Assembly (NCBI GenBank): GCA_037953745.1
Contig: JBAKBP010003129.1
Coordinates: forward strand, 62,001 to 126,000
DNA length: 64,000 nucleotides
DNA from: Lithodes maja
Taxonomy: Eukaryota; Arthropoda; Malacostraca; Decapoda; Lithodidae
Reading direction: 5' to 3'
Part shown: positions 10,866 through 21,628 of the stretch, one piece after another
Layout of the letters: the number at the start of each line of letters is the position of its first letter
Numbering within the stretch: position 1 is the stretch's first letter
The notes under the pieces: generated by a model
Database searches by the model: none
Told to the model about the DNA's origin: nothing
Seen by the model: the letters and a program-made list of their open reading frames with translations, nothing else
Translations under genes and position numbers: made by a program

Positions 10866-12732
10866 TGTTACGACCGGGCACTCGGGTACACTAGGGCTCT
10901 CACACAGGACTCGAGTATGGCTCGCTGCCACAACGGAAACACACGATCCCAACCCCAGAGTACTGCCAGCCGAACAAAAAACACCAATACCCTCCAGAGT
11001 TCTATCTGCTATAACGGGGTATACAAGAATTCGGTACTAGCGTTTCACAACAGACTAATAAAGAGACGGGAGTTATCTAGTCTGGTCAACAATCAAACAA
11101 AGAAGTAAATACAACAACACCAAAGAATAGTGTTGGCCGAAGCCGAAGTAATCCACCCTTGACTAAGAACTTAAGAAGTCCTCCACCCTCTACTTCGGAT
11201 CGGCACTATTACGTTACGTTAAACAATAGTCCTCGAGCATCGAGCAAGGAATCTTCTGATAAAGTTAGATGCTTCTCGGATACTCGTAAGAAGTAAGTAT
11301 CAGATTTTGAACAGCAATTCAATAAGCAACACACTGGCAATTAACTAATATTAAAGGCTTTAAATTGACATAAGAAGAATTAGAAGAATAGACAGTAGTA
11401 AATGGCAAACATATAAAAGAAGTACTCCGACAATGCACTGGCCATAGCCTACTAGGATTGTGCTCGGGGGCCACTAATCTCTAAAGTAGCTTATGCGTGC
11501 CACACATGAAATCAATAGTGCATAAACATTAACATACATAAGGAAAGCTTCAATACTATGCTGTATCTGCTGACCGAGCAAAGTCTAGCTGGGATGTAGT
11601 AGTAGGCTAGGAAACAATGGCTGAGCAAGCGGCTCGTAGCCTAGCGAGGTCCTTAAGGCTGTGCGGCCAAATTACGTTAATTGACGGGATGCTCTCTTGA
11701 GAGATCCAGATCACTAGTATCTGCTTCTCTCCTGGCGATCCTCTCAAAGTCAAGCAAACGAGTTAGCACAGTGTTGGGTGGCAGAGGCAAAAGCCCTCAC
11801 TCGCAACACAGCGCTAAACTCACAAGGTACACAGTCAGAAAGACCACCAAGGCTTCCCAAGTCTCCGCTGCGATTGTACAGGTTCAACAAAACCTAATAC
11901 ACATAGGGAATCACAACTCTAGTAGCCTCATCCCAGTCTAGCATCACCTAGATCAGCAGAAAACAGGAACATGAATAATCATACACAGGGAAATGCATAT
12001 ACGAGTGCAACAAACATTAATCAATCCTATTCTAGTTATCCCTTCCAAAATAGGCTATTCTAATAGGCATATATCTCGTGAGAACTCAAGCGATAATACT
12101 TTGGCTGACTAAATCTGCACCAAAGGGGTCATTGAGGTTAAAAAGGGTTCAGGAAAAGAAGAAGGTAGGGGGTACAGAGAGTAGGGAAAGTTCACATCAG
12201 TCGGAAGAATATATATAGTTGCAAGGGATATGAGAAGTCGCTCTGCCTAATGAGTTCTGAGGAAAATGCGGATAGACTTCCCTTTTTATACTCGGCCCTC
12301 TAGTGAGCATATCGCCAACTACTAAGGACCGCCCACTAGCAATCATTACGTAATATTCTCTCTCAATCTGGGATCGACAAAGGATTTCCCACGCGCTGAG
12401 GAGGGAGGAGGGAGGAGGAAGGAGGGGAGTTAGGCCTACCTGCCTCATGGCGCACTCACTGGCCCCCCGTTACGTAATTTCTCTCTCTCTCCTCTCATCA
12501 TTACAAATAAGTCCCACACACAACACTTATAACTAATGATATAAAATAGAACTCGTTGACTCAGATGAAAACAAAATACATATTTATAATACTTATAGTA
12601 CAACGGCTCACATAAACTAAGTTAGGAAACTCTACACAGACTACAGCCAAAGTTCCTGCCCTGACGATCCTAGCGAGAGTGGGGCCTGACTGGGCGTTCT
12701 GTACAGCATGCTCATACTCGACATGCGTCACA
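10866..12732 (-). mobile_element. Solo LTR of the gypsy-type family
   Basis: About 1,867 bases, nearly identical to the LTR at 34024-35871. It begins TGTTACGACCGGGCACTCGG and ends CATGCGTCACA, so on the minus strand it runs TGTGACGC...CGTAACA with the canonical TG...CA ends. No internal region adjoins either side. TATA lies on both sides (10862-10865, 12733-12736), a possible short target duplication but weak in AT-rich DNA. LTR-LTR recombination is the usual origin of a solo LTR. ORFs inside are chance. Confidence 0.85.
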
Positions 12733-13233
12733 TATATTAAACAATTAATTAACATCGAGGCAAACATTTGTGGTAAGGCATTTCCCTCATGAGTTATTGG
12801 TATAGTTAGAGTAGCTGGTAACCGTGTTTAAACGTTGATACTAAATGCGTCTCTATTCATGGTGTTCTAAAGCTGATTTTCCTGTGTCGACTGCTAAACT
12901 ATCACCTTTCCTTCCCCGAACTACATACTTGCATAGTTTGAGTCTCATTTAACCCTTATTGCTTTCTGACATTAGACTGAGATTAGTATGGATCTTCATA
13001 TAGAGCTTTTTACCAACTCTTCCGCTACTACTGGGACACCACAGTTAATACAGTTCAGGCCTGCCAACATTATTCAGGATAAATCCTATGACCCTAACTA
13101 TTCAGTTACACTATTAATCTAATTGATTCTGATTAACTTGCACTAAACATTAACGTTAATAATAGATGTGTGCTAATGTAGAAGCAATAAAAATAATAAT
13201 TACAAAAGTAAACAAAAAATCTGTTGGTATCCC
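12733..13233. other. Noncoding spacer
   Basis: AT-rich sequence. No gene or element recognised. Confidence 0.4.
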
Positions 13234-13237
13234 TTAA

Positions 13238-13718
13238 CACTCAAAGAGCGGGTGGTGGAGTATATTAATTTGACTGTGCCGCCCAGGGGTGTTTTACCGT
13301 AAACGAGCTTGTTTCCGTGCTCGTTTTCATGCATAAGCAAGAGCCAGAGCGTAATACAAGTATGTATCCCAGAAAAGGCGTTAAATGAGCTTTCCAATGA
13401 CACCAGAACCATCCTTCTACGATCACTGGTTGTCTTGCAACGATTGTGCAACCGAAGGGCAAAATCGGTAAAATACGGTCATTTCCTTACATTATTACGT
13501 GTGAAACGAGTGAGGGAGGATGGAGAAGGGCGGAGTACATCTCAGTAGCTCCATGGCCACCGTGGCGAGCGGTCATGAGGTAACCTACGCTTCTTCCACC
13601 GCTCCACTCTCTCTCAGAGCACATTACGTGCTCAAAATTGCATGCGACTATAGCCGGGCCCCGCCACATAGTCCTTGGTTCTCTTGCCCGGCTATAGCCG
13701 GGCGCCGCCAAAGAAGGG
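13238..13718. mobile_element. TTAA-target MITE, family M, copy 1 (481 bases)
   Basis: Flanked by TTAA (13234-13237 and 13719-13722). A second copy at 51329-51804 shares both ends and most of the interior (for example TTTCCAATGACACC-GAACCATCCTT). The short terminal similarity (left CACTCAAAGAGCGGG, right inverted CCCTTCTTTGGCGG) and TTAA flanks fit piggyBac-type mobilisation. No coding capacity. Confidence 0.7.
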
Positions 13719-13736
13719 TTAAGAACCGAGACAACA

Positions 13737-13767
<31 letters not shown>

Positions 13768-13941
13768 ATTCTATAGCAGGAATTAGATAAGCATTTCCTT
13801 ACAGATTACCTTGTATTTAATAATTGATAAAATATACCTGTCGATTTTAGGTAGGATAGATGGTGAATAGCTATTACTGAACTTTTATTTCGTATTTGCA
13901 TATGTATGCATTGAGCATCGGCATGCTTCGAAATAACACTC
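13719..13941. repeat. (GA)n microsatellite and spacer
   Basis: (GA)n at 13742-13767. No gene seen. Confidence 0.5.
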
Positions 13942-14295
13942 TTGCCTTCAGTTAGAATGTATGCCATACCTGACCCGGACCCTATCTATTTCGTGCAGGA
14001 CAGATCCCCAATCCATACCAGCCGAGCAGTGACAGATTGGTTTGCTGGCCACCCTGAGATCATCGTTATTGACTGGCCATCCAAAAGATGTGATTGCAAC
14101 CCCATAGAAAACCTATGGGGGATAATGGTGAATGAGTGGGGGGTAGAGGAGAAAACTAGACAATCCGTCGAAAGGAAAGCTCGAGAAGCATGGGAGGGAT
14201 TGAGGCGCACTCCTGATCTATGTAGCAAACTAGTTGATAGTATGCAGACTCTACTGACAAATGTGATAGAGGCAGAAGGAGGGTGGACGATATAA
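13942..14295 (+). pseudogene. Tc1/mariner-type transposase, C-terminal remnant
   Basis: 117 codons ending in a stop. The motif FVQDRSPIHTSRAVTDWF carries the second catalytic Asp, and the motif CNPIENLWGIM carries the third acidic residue of the DDE catalytic triad. The usual PDLNPIENLW is altered to RCDCNPIENLW. The N-terminal DNA-binding half and first catalytic Asp are absent, and upstream coding seems frameshifted at about 13935. No terminal inverted repeats found. A dead fragment. Confidence 0.85.
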
Positions 14296-14657
14296 TTATT
14301 AGGTAGGGTATATATACATTTGTAGTCTGCTGTATGATTATAGATTGTATCATTAAATACTTGGACAACTTAAAAAGACAAATAATTAATCAAAGGATGT
14401 AATACTGTTTGTTGTTTGATATACTTATACAACTGTAAAAATAAAAGTGTATTTGTGTTGTTATGTATATCCCTTTATATCCTCTAGATAAATATATATT
14501 ATACTATAAATATGTTAAATAAATAGGACATAATGTTATCTGCATTCCATTTTGTAGCTCAGGAATTGTAGATGGGATTGAATGCTTAAAATGTGTTATC
14601 ATAATGTCTATTTCAAGAAGAAAATGTATATATATATATATACTGTATATATATATA

Positions 14658-14718
<61 letters not shown>

Positions 14719-15030
14719 CAAAAAATCAATACCACAAGCACATATTACCACTAATACACTCATCGTTCCAAATGAAAAGCGATTATGAGAATTATGTATT
14801 TAAAATCATTTAGATAACATATGCTCGAAAAAGTTCAGTATAATTAAGACAACGCTAGAGTGCTACGTTAATATCGTATCTGTGAGACTGTTTTGGAAGT
14901 GAGTTTTCAATAATTTCACTATCAGTTGCTACTCGGATATAATGCTCTCCGGATTATGATATATCTGCGAAAAGATAAGAAGATATCTAGTTTGTTATAA
15001 AGTTATGACATACCTCGTTGAAGTCTGTAA
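14296..15030. other. AT-rich spacer with a long (AT)n tract
   Basis: (AT)n spans about 14627-14713. Short tyrosine/isoleucine ORFs here are translated microsatellite. No gene seen. Confidence 0.5.
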
Positions 15031-15140
15031 AACTATCTTCATAGCGTAATGCATAAATGCACTGAATTTCGGTGGGTGCATCATAGGTTCGAATCCCTGG
15101 ACTGTCACATATATTTGTTGATTTCATTGTTTGAGTTTAG
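15031..15140 (+). mobile_element. tRNA-derived SINE (family S1)
   Basis: tRNA-like head with TAGCGTAATGCATAAATGCA (A-box region) and GGTTCGAATCCCTGG (B box, 15094 on). It is followed by the tail ATATATTTGTTGATTTCATT. The same tail follows the same type of head, inverted, at 41059-41162, which defines a family. Confidence 0.7.
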
Positions 15141-15187
15141 AAGTAAAGTTGGTTGGTGAAAAAACATATGAAATACCTTTTTGATAG

Positions 15188-15271
15188 CCCTCCCCCCCCC
15201 CCTCCCCCCCCCCCCCCTACCCTCCAAAAAATGAATGACTGCAGTGAACATGGTAATACTTTAAAATGGCA

Positions 15272-15323
<52 letters not shown>

Positions 15324-15338
15324 TATATATATATATAT
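15188..15338. repeat. Poly-C tract and (AT)n microsatellite
   Basis: C-runs at 15188-15217 and (AT)n at 15279-15338. The proline- or glycine-rich ORFs across them are not genes. The (AT)n tract touches the 3-prime end of the LINE that follows. Confidence 0.85.
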
Positions 15339-16160
15339 TTGTCATTTTTATTTTTTTCTGTGTGATTGAGGGAGGCAAAAGGCAAATAGGCAAAAGCCTA
15401 TAGCGAGTGCCTCCCCCATAGTTGAAAGAGTGACAGGGCCAACATCAAGGGACGTTCGAGCCAAAATGCCTGGATACACGGAGTTTGAAGAAATTTAAGT
15501 CATAGGAAGAGGGAAAGACTGATTCTGGGAGAGAGTTCCAGAGCTCAGCTGTAGAGTAGAAGAACGACTGAGAGTAACGTTTCACTCTCGGGTTGGCGAG
15601 TTGCACAGAGTAGGGGTGGGATTGAGTTGCAAGACGGGTACCACGTGCCATACGTAAAGGAGGTGGTATACACTGAGAAAGCTCTGAGGAAAACTGATTA
15701 TTATAGTAGCGATAGAATAGCGAGAGAGATGCAACATTGCGGCGGAGAGAGAGAGATTGCAGAGAGTTGGTGAGTGGATGGGAGATAATGATACGAAAGG
15801 CCTTCCTTTCAACTTTGTCTAGGAGAGCGGTGTGAGAGGAACCTCCCCACACATGTGAACAATACTCAATACAAGGATACACGATGCCCCTGTACAGAGC
15901 AAGAAGCTGTGCAGGGGAAAAGAACCCCCTAAGGTGGTTGAGCACACCCAGCTTCTGGGAGGCTGCATTAGCAAGACTGGTAATATGGTCCTTCCAACTG
16001 AGAGCAGAAGAAAAATAGACACCAAGAATATTGAGAGAAGATGAAGGATTGATTTTTGTATTGTTGAAGAATAAGGGATAGTCCGCTGGGAGTTCTTACG
16101 GGTAGATAGATGGAGAAATTGGGTTTTGGAAGCATTAAAGGTAACAAGGTTTTCTCTGCC

Positions 16161-16164
<4 letters not shown>
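15339..16164 (-). mobile_element. Jockey/I-type LINE, copy 2 (3-prime end)
   Basis: 166 codons open from 15945 to 15445 on the minus strand give the RT C-terminus (LYRGIVYPCIEYCSHVWGG, LLDKVERKAF, ELWNSLPESVFPSSYDLNFF) with stop. Upstream coding is shifted. It is truncated at about 16164, where an (AT)n tract begins. It lacks both the small retroposon and the P-like element and so is the empty-site reference for copy 1. Confidence 0.85.
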
Positions 16165-16200
<36 letters not shown>

Positions 16201-16767
16201 CGAGAGCGAGAGAGAGAGAGAGTGTTAATATTCTCGAATATGCACCAAATAGCCTAACACGGATCGAACAGTGAATGAATATACCACTTATAATCAATTA
16301 AGCAATCCATACAATATGTTTTTTAGTAAGTTCCAACATCTCTTCCGAGGTATTCAAAAATTACAAGATTACCATTTCAATGTGCAAATCCATACCAATG
16401 CATATTGCGCGGGTGGGTGAATACTATTGATCTACCTGACGCCGTGATCCCCGAAGGGTTGGCCACGGGTGAATACAATAATTTGTAAAATAACTAGAAG
16501 GGGTGATGGTATTGGAAATTTACATTATAAATACAAACATGATAGAATACTAATTATGCATAAATCATAAGTGTTTGTGGGTCAAGCTACGGATAGGTGA
16601 CAGATAGTGTAAATTATCTTCATTCTGTAAAATCAGATAATTTATTGCAACATTGTTCTGGCATATATAGAATATTATATAGATTGCCAATGACTGACAT
16701 GGTCTCGGCCTCGTTGCATGGTTACTTTATTCTGTGTTCGTGGAAAACAATGGTTGTAATCGGCGGT
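16165..16767. other. Spacer with (AT)n and (GA)n
   Basis: (AT)n at 16165-16197 and (GA)n at 16199-16222. No gene seen. Confidence 0.45.
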
Positions 16768-17004
16768 TTCCTCCTGTGTGGGGTTGGGGTTGGGGTAGGG
16801 TGTGAGTGGGGGGCCTGCTTGTGTAATCTCTCCATTATAGGGTAGGGGAAGGAAGCTGTGACGGACTGGCACCATCCCGTTCCTTCTGCCTGGGGTAGGA
16901 GTAGTAAGGGGGACTGGGCAGGGCCCACCCCGTTCCTACCTTCTGGGGTAGTAGGAATAGGGGGTAAATCCTATGCAGGGACTTTCACTTCAGGGTGTAC
17001 ATTA
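16768..17004 (+). repeat. GC-rich dispersed repeat, copy 2
   Basis: Plus-strand copy of the repeat at 9952-10205, sharing CTGGGGTAGGAGTAGTAAGG and CAGGGACTTTCACTTC then GTGTACA. Confidence 0.65.
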
Positions 17005-17847
17005 CAGGAGACTCAGTGCAATATATAACAATTATACTCCATCAACATCTCATGTTTTCTCATTTAACTATTGTTCATACAATATATATACCTTAGTTAA
17101 TGTGTATATGTATGTGTGATATAAGAATCTATTGTGATGTATTTTCATGTAAGTATCGTGATCTTAGTGTGCAAAATAGATTGAATGATAATGTGTGTGT
17201 GTGTGTGTGTTTTTTGTTTTTGTCTTCTATATTCCAACTACTCCCTTTCGGGCATAGGCTGAGAGCCTGCACATCCAACCACTCAACACGGTGAAGCCCA
17301 TGAGGTCTTGTTCCAGTCTAGGGAGTGAGACACGTGAAGCATTAGAGTTCAACTCACGGCTCGAAGCAGCTCCATCTCTGAAGCTGCTTCGCCTTCGTGC
17401 TTCACTGTCTCACCACCTTGACTCGGACCCTCACTCTCAGAACGCCTATATGTGGTTTTGAATATTATTATGTGTATGGTTTTAGCTCTATTTATTTTGT
17501 ATTTCTTTTTTTCTTTTTTTTATATTGTTTCTATCTTTTACTTATATAATTACATTTGGTAGTGTTTTGCATAGATTTGTTTGATATTTGGAAATACATA
17601 TCAAAATAGAAATGATTCACCGTCGGTTAACATTTGATAACACACCGTCCCCACTTCACCCTCCCATATATATAGATATATACAGTTGCCAACATAAGTG
17701 TTCTTCTATGTGATCTTATACAAGGAAGTTTAATGCGCATGATTGAATTACGAGTGTAGTTTGTTATGCAGCGGTTAACTCATCTGATTAGTTAACTGAT
17801 AATTAAAAGTAACCACAGTCGCTATTCATTTGTAATAATTCTACTTT
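17005..17847. other. Noncoding spacer
   Basis: (GT)n at 17193-17209. A GC-richer block at 17240-17450 contains a short hairpin (GAAGCAGC...GCTGCTTC, about 17364-17389). No gene seen. Confidence 0.4.
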
Positions 17848-18093
17848 AAGGAGGTAGGGCTTGTTTTGTTGGCCTATGTATACAGTATAAGGAGGTAGGG
17901 CTTGTTTTGTTGGCCTATGTATACAGTATAAGGAGGTAGGGCTTGTTTTGTTGGCCTATGTATACAGTATAAGGAGGTAGGGCTTGTTTTGTTGGCCTAT
18001 GTATACAGTATAAGGAGGTAGGGCTTGTTTTGTTGGCCTATGTATACAGTATAAGGAGGTAGGGCTTGTTTTGTTGGCGTATGTATACAGTAT
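17848..18093 (+). repeat. 41-base minisatellite, six units
   Basis: Six head-to-tail units of exactly 41 bases start at 17848, 17889, 17930, 17971, 18012 and 18053. Each begins AAGGAGGTAGGGCTTG and ends GTATACAGTAT. They are identical except for one C-to-G change in the last unit, so the expansion is recent. Confidence 0.95.
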
Positions 18094-18315
18094 AATTATA
18101 GTACAGTTACTGTAGGTATTAATGTATTTTTGAGTTTCCTCGCTAGACCTCCATCAAGCATTAGAATAAATACCCCCTAGAGCCAGCGATTCCCAACCTT
18201 TTTTCTGTCATTTCCTCCTCCAACCAGTTCAACCATCGAAATTTCCCCCTTCATGTGGACAAGGGAAAGAGTAGTCGAAACACACTGTGACTACTCTCTC
18301 TCTCTCTCTCTCTCT

Positions 18316-18372
18316 CTTCACCGTTGATTCATTTAAACTCCGCGTAGACAAATATCTCGCTTCAAACCCGTG
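18316..18372 (+). pseudogene. LINE RT C-terminal tail remnant
   Basis: Reads FTVDSFKLRVDKYLASNP and a stop, like the extreme C-terminus of many LINE RTs (T-I-D-S-F-K-R-L-D-K). Too short to assign a family. Confidence 0.4.
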
Positions 18373-18414
18373 ACTGACTGCGTTTGTAAATTAATAACTT
18401 TATTTTATCCCCCC

Positions 18415-18610
18415 CCCTCAGTTACTAACCCATCTGTCCCCTACTAACTTCCTAATCCTGCCACGGACATTAGTTCCAGGGCAGTAATTCCCTTTCCAAT
18501 GTTCTCTAAACCACTGTTTGGACACTTGATCCTCAGTGTTTTGGAGGACAAGCAACCTAGAAGGGTCACTAGATCTGTTGTTGCTTGATTTCCTTTGTAC
18601 TCCTTTGTAC
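18415..18610 (+). mobile_element. Small retroposon, copy 2 (full length)
   Basis: Same element as 4801-5006, in the other orientation. Its head is CCCTCAGTTACTAACCC and its tail is CCTTTGTACTCCTTTGTAC. It shares both ends with copy 1, which defines the full length at about 195-206 bases. Confidence 0.75.
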
Positions 18611-18829
18611 TCTCTCTCTCTCGGGCATGAGAAAATCCATCTCCGAGATTTTTTTTTTTATTGTTAGTAGTAGTAGTAGTAGTAGTAGTAGTAGGCAGTG
18701 TAATCATGTAATTATTTCCCGCCTGGTAGCTTCAAATTTCCCCCCAGGGGGAAATTTCCCCCAGGTTGGGAAATGCTGCGGCCTAGACCCACATACAGTA
18801 TAAATTTTTATTTTTTTCGGAGGAGAAAT

Positions 18830-19060
18830 GTCCCGATCAATGGCTGATTCCTTCTAAAATTGCAGACTCGTTATCGCTCGCAATGAAAAATCGACACTTA
18901 AATGGCACGAAAGGACTTAAAATTGACTAAGAAATTCGGCGAAAGGTCTCAAAATCACCAAACCAACGGAACAAACGTCTTATATTCTCAAAACTATTAT
19001 GCTAAACATGAGGTAGAAGGAGGTCAAGAAAAAACGACTACCTCCCCCCTAATAGATAAG
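18830..19060. mobile_element. TTAA hairpin family H, partial copy
   Basis: Shares the family arm words: CTCGTTATCGCTCGCAATG, then GACACTTAAATGGCACGAAA, then GGCGAAAGGTCT. It ends ACTACCTCCCCCCTAA, matching the right arm of the copy at 51128-51904. The left arm is missing. Confidence 0.5.
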
Positions 19061-19100
19061 ATCAAGACGAGGAACATTACTTATAATTATGGGTAACTAT

Positions 19101-21030
19101 TGTGACGCACCCAGTGCGTGGCAACGCAACTTGATTGTACTCCTTGGTACTCCACTGTACAAAGGAGTACAAAGGAAATCAAGCAACAACAGATCTAGTG
19201 ACCCTTCTAGGCTGCTTGTCCTCCAAAACACTGAGGATCAAGTGTCCAAACAGTGGTTTAGAGTGGTGTACCGCCACTGTGTGGTACCGCTGTACCGCTG
19301 TACCGTGCTGGCTGCTTATATTGAGTGTGACAACGTATAACTATGTTCTTTGTATCTCTGCAAAGGTCTCGTCATGTGCTAACCAGTGGTGGGTTTTGTT
19401 TTAAGCCATGTCGAGACCTTCCATTTAATATGTAGTATCAATAGAGAAGTTGATAGATAAGACAATGGGAGTTCAGAGAGAGAGAGTGAGTTAGTTTTCA
19501 GAGCGAGAGGGTAGCAACGCGCCACGCTGCCGGAGTGGTGGTTGCCAGACGTATGGACCGGTTGGCAGCCTTGCGCTTATAGCTAGGTGCGACAGGGTTG
19601 GTAGTCCATTGCCGCCTGCCTATGCTGCCTGGGTTGCCCATGTTGTCGTACTGCACCTTGCCTGGAGGCTCGCTGTGTGTTCCATGATCAGGTTGCCTAG
19701 AACCTTTGAGATTCTAACATCCCTTGCCCTCTCTCCCAACTTCTCACGGTTGCACTCTTTCTCTCTGACGACATTACTCTCATTTCATTCTTCTCTCTAT
19801 TTAAATGCATAACCTTCCCTTGAGGTCCTAAAGGAGTTTCAGCACTCACCTCTCGTATTACTCTTAGGACTAGCATATATTTACATGTATTAGATTTAAG
19901 GGGTTAATGTGAACAGCGATCTTCTTGATGAGGATAGTTGGTGAACGTTCTACATGTTCACGAGTTATATGCCCAGCTCATCATCCAATTTGTGACTAGA
20001 CTAGTGCCATGTGTAAGAGCCCGACCATGCCCGGGAGTTGTCTGTAGAGGGGCGAGGACTTAGCCTTGATTTGCCTACCGAGCCAGGAGCGAGTGCAGTA
20101 CCAGAGACTACAGCTCGCTCGTAGTGCCGGTATAGTAGAGCAACGTAATTTATCTGTCCTTGTGTTCTCTGCAGTCTTTTCCTGGGTTCTCGCTTTCGGT
20201 GCTGGGACTCGTTGTTCCTGTGACTTGGCCTGCTAGCTAGAACACATGGGGATGATGAGTGGGTGATATCTTTATTTTACTATGCATTGCAGCTCTCTTT
20301 AAGTTTATGTATGTAACACTTTACAATACACATTACTCACACACAAGACAACACTATTAATACTTTCATGTATCAATTAACTGCACTGTCGTTTTGCTGC
20401 TGTGTCCGGAGTTCTGTTGCGTAGGGCGCATACGGACTCAGAGGGGAGACAGAGTGAGAGAAGCGAAGTAGCCTATGCGGTAGTAGGCTACCGGCGCAGT
20501 ACTGTTGCCTGCAACCTTTTAGTTATTCCAAGTATAGATTCATTCTTATAATAAGTGACTACTATTTATGTTCCTTCCATGTGTATTATTAGGTATCTAC
20601 TGGATCATGAACATCTTGTATGCTACATGCTAGTGCATGTTAGTAGGGGACAGTTATTCTAGTGCACGCGCTTTCAAGTAGGCGTGTACATTTGTCATTT
20701 AGCATTTCACTGTCATACCTTTAGCCTGCTTCTATTCTACATTATTAGAGGCTTAATATTAACGTAGTTTCTTGAGTATTGCATTTCTTTAGTAATAACG
20801 TAACCTATAAATGTCTGAGGGAGTTTAGCCTCATAGCCTACCCCTGTTGTACACTTTCGCCGAGTTAAGGTACCTCGTTACCATAGACGATAACTCTGTA
20901 GGGCGTTGGTGCTTTTGTTGTCTGGAGCATATAGTATTTGGGACTGGAATCGAGCGTGTCGTTGTCACATAAGCCATTTCTGTCCTACGATCAAGAATCC
21001 CGAATATGTATTGCCGATCCAGCCGTAACA
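19101..21030 (+). repeat. 5-prime LTR
   Basis: Begins TGTGACGCACCCAGTGCGTG and ends CAGCCGTAACA. It measures 1,930 bases. Subtracting the 106-base retroposon and 5-base duplication leaves 1,819, one less than the 3-prime LTR (a single A indel near 20781). ORFs inside are chance. Confidence 0.95.
19161..19266 (-). mobile_element. Small retroposon, copy 3 (5-prime truncated), inside the LTR
   Basis: The sister LTR reads CCACTGTACCGCCACTG at about 26754, uninterrupted. Here TGTAC is duplicated (19156-19160 and 19267-19271) around 106 bases of the retroposon. The GTACAAAGGA tail end is present, and the other end is lost beyond GTTTAGAGTGG. The insertion came after the LTR element. Confidence 0.85.
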
Positions 21031-21033
21031 AAA

Positions 21034-21050
21034 TGGCGACCTTGCACAAG
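21034..21050 (+). promoter_or_regulatory. Putative primer-binding site
   Basis: TGGCGACCTTGCACAAG starts three bases after the LTR end. It begins TGGCGACC, as in several gypsy-type elements, but the rest is not matched to a tRNA here. Confidence 0.5.
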
Positions 21051-21307
21051 ATTCAGTAGTACCCTATCACATGTTTTTTGGAGAACTATTCTATGCTACC
21101 TAGTAGAGCTGGCTAGAATTTTCTTGCATATTGGAGGAATTTTTATTGTGTCATTATTGTATTGGTGGACTTGCAGATTGTTTCGTTGGGGGTGTCTAGA
21201 GTAGAGTCATTCAAGCATCTTTAACATTTTATGAGTCGAGACTGCAATTAGTAATAAGCACTTCTTTTTTTTTATGAACAGCAATTGTATAACCAGCACT
21301 ATGTCTA

Positions 21308-21628
21308 ATGACTCATCATTTACGGGGGAGGATAACACGGGTACAGCCTAGTAACCAGCAAGTACAACAGATGTTTAGGGAGGGGAGTGTTATAAGTGGA
21401 GAGAGGGATGCCCGGGCATTTTTGCAGACACCTTTGACCGAACAGCGCCTGCAGGCTATTGATTGTTACGGTCTTCGCTGTTTAGCCACGGTTTTGGGGC
21501 GGGACTGTCCTGACAGTTGGCCCAAGAAGAATTTGGTGGCATGTTTGTTGGGTGATGGCGATGGGGCGGTGGGTGGAGTGGGGTCTTGGGGGGGTTCCCT
21601 CCAAGCCTCCATTCCACTCTACCCCTGA
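21308..21628 (+). CDS. Possible N-terminal Gag leader, frameshifted from Gag-Pol
   Basis: 106 codons from ATG, with PLTEQRLQAIDCYGLRCLAT and SWPKKNLVACLLG. It overlaps the gag-pol frame from 21552 and ends at 21628 after a G-rich run (GGGGTCTTGGGGGGG). In the next frame, text after that run flows smoothly into the main ORF. A one-base slip in the G-run would join them, so this is probably the true Gag start. The function of the leader is unknown. Confidence 0.5.
   Translation: MTHHLRGRITRVQPSNQQVQQMFREGSVISGERDARAFLQTPLTEQRLQAIDCYGLRCLATVLGRDCPDSWPKKNLVACLLGDGDGAVGGVGSWGGSLQASIPLYP

Larger units (their letters stand above)
18184..18778. mobile_element. hAT-like MITE with nested insertions
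   Basis: Ends resemble the common hAT terminus: CAGCGATTCCCAACCTTTTT on the left, and inverted CAGCATTTCCCAACCTGGGG on the right. No clean 8-base target duplication is visible (CCTAGAG/CCTAGAC are nearby). It contains a small retroposon (18415-18610), a LINE tail remnant (18316-18372), and (CT)n and (AGT)n tracts. Confidence 0.5.

Noticed and set aside
15153..15365. Proline-rich or glycine-rich ORFs at the poly-C tract
   Set aside because: Simple-sequence translation; both strands give equally empty proteins.
17848..18093. CRISPR-like regular repeat array
   Set aside because: Units are contiguous 41-base repeats without spacers, and the genome is eukaryotic.
16675..19100. Missing last transmembrane exon of the ionotropic receptor
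   Set aside because: I looked on the minus strand for a G-A-F plus hydrophobic-span exon with splice sites and found none.
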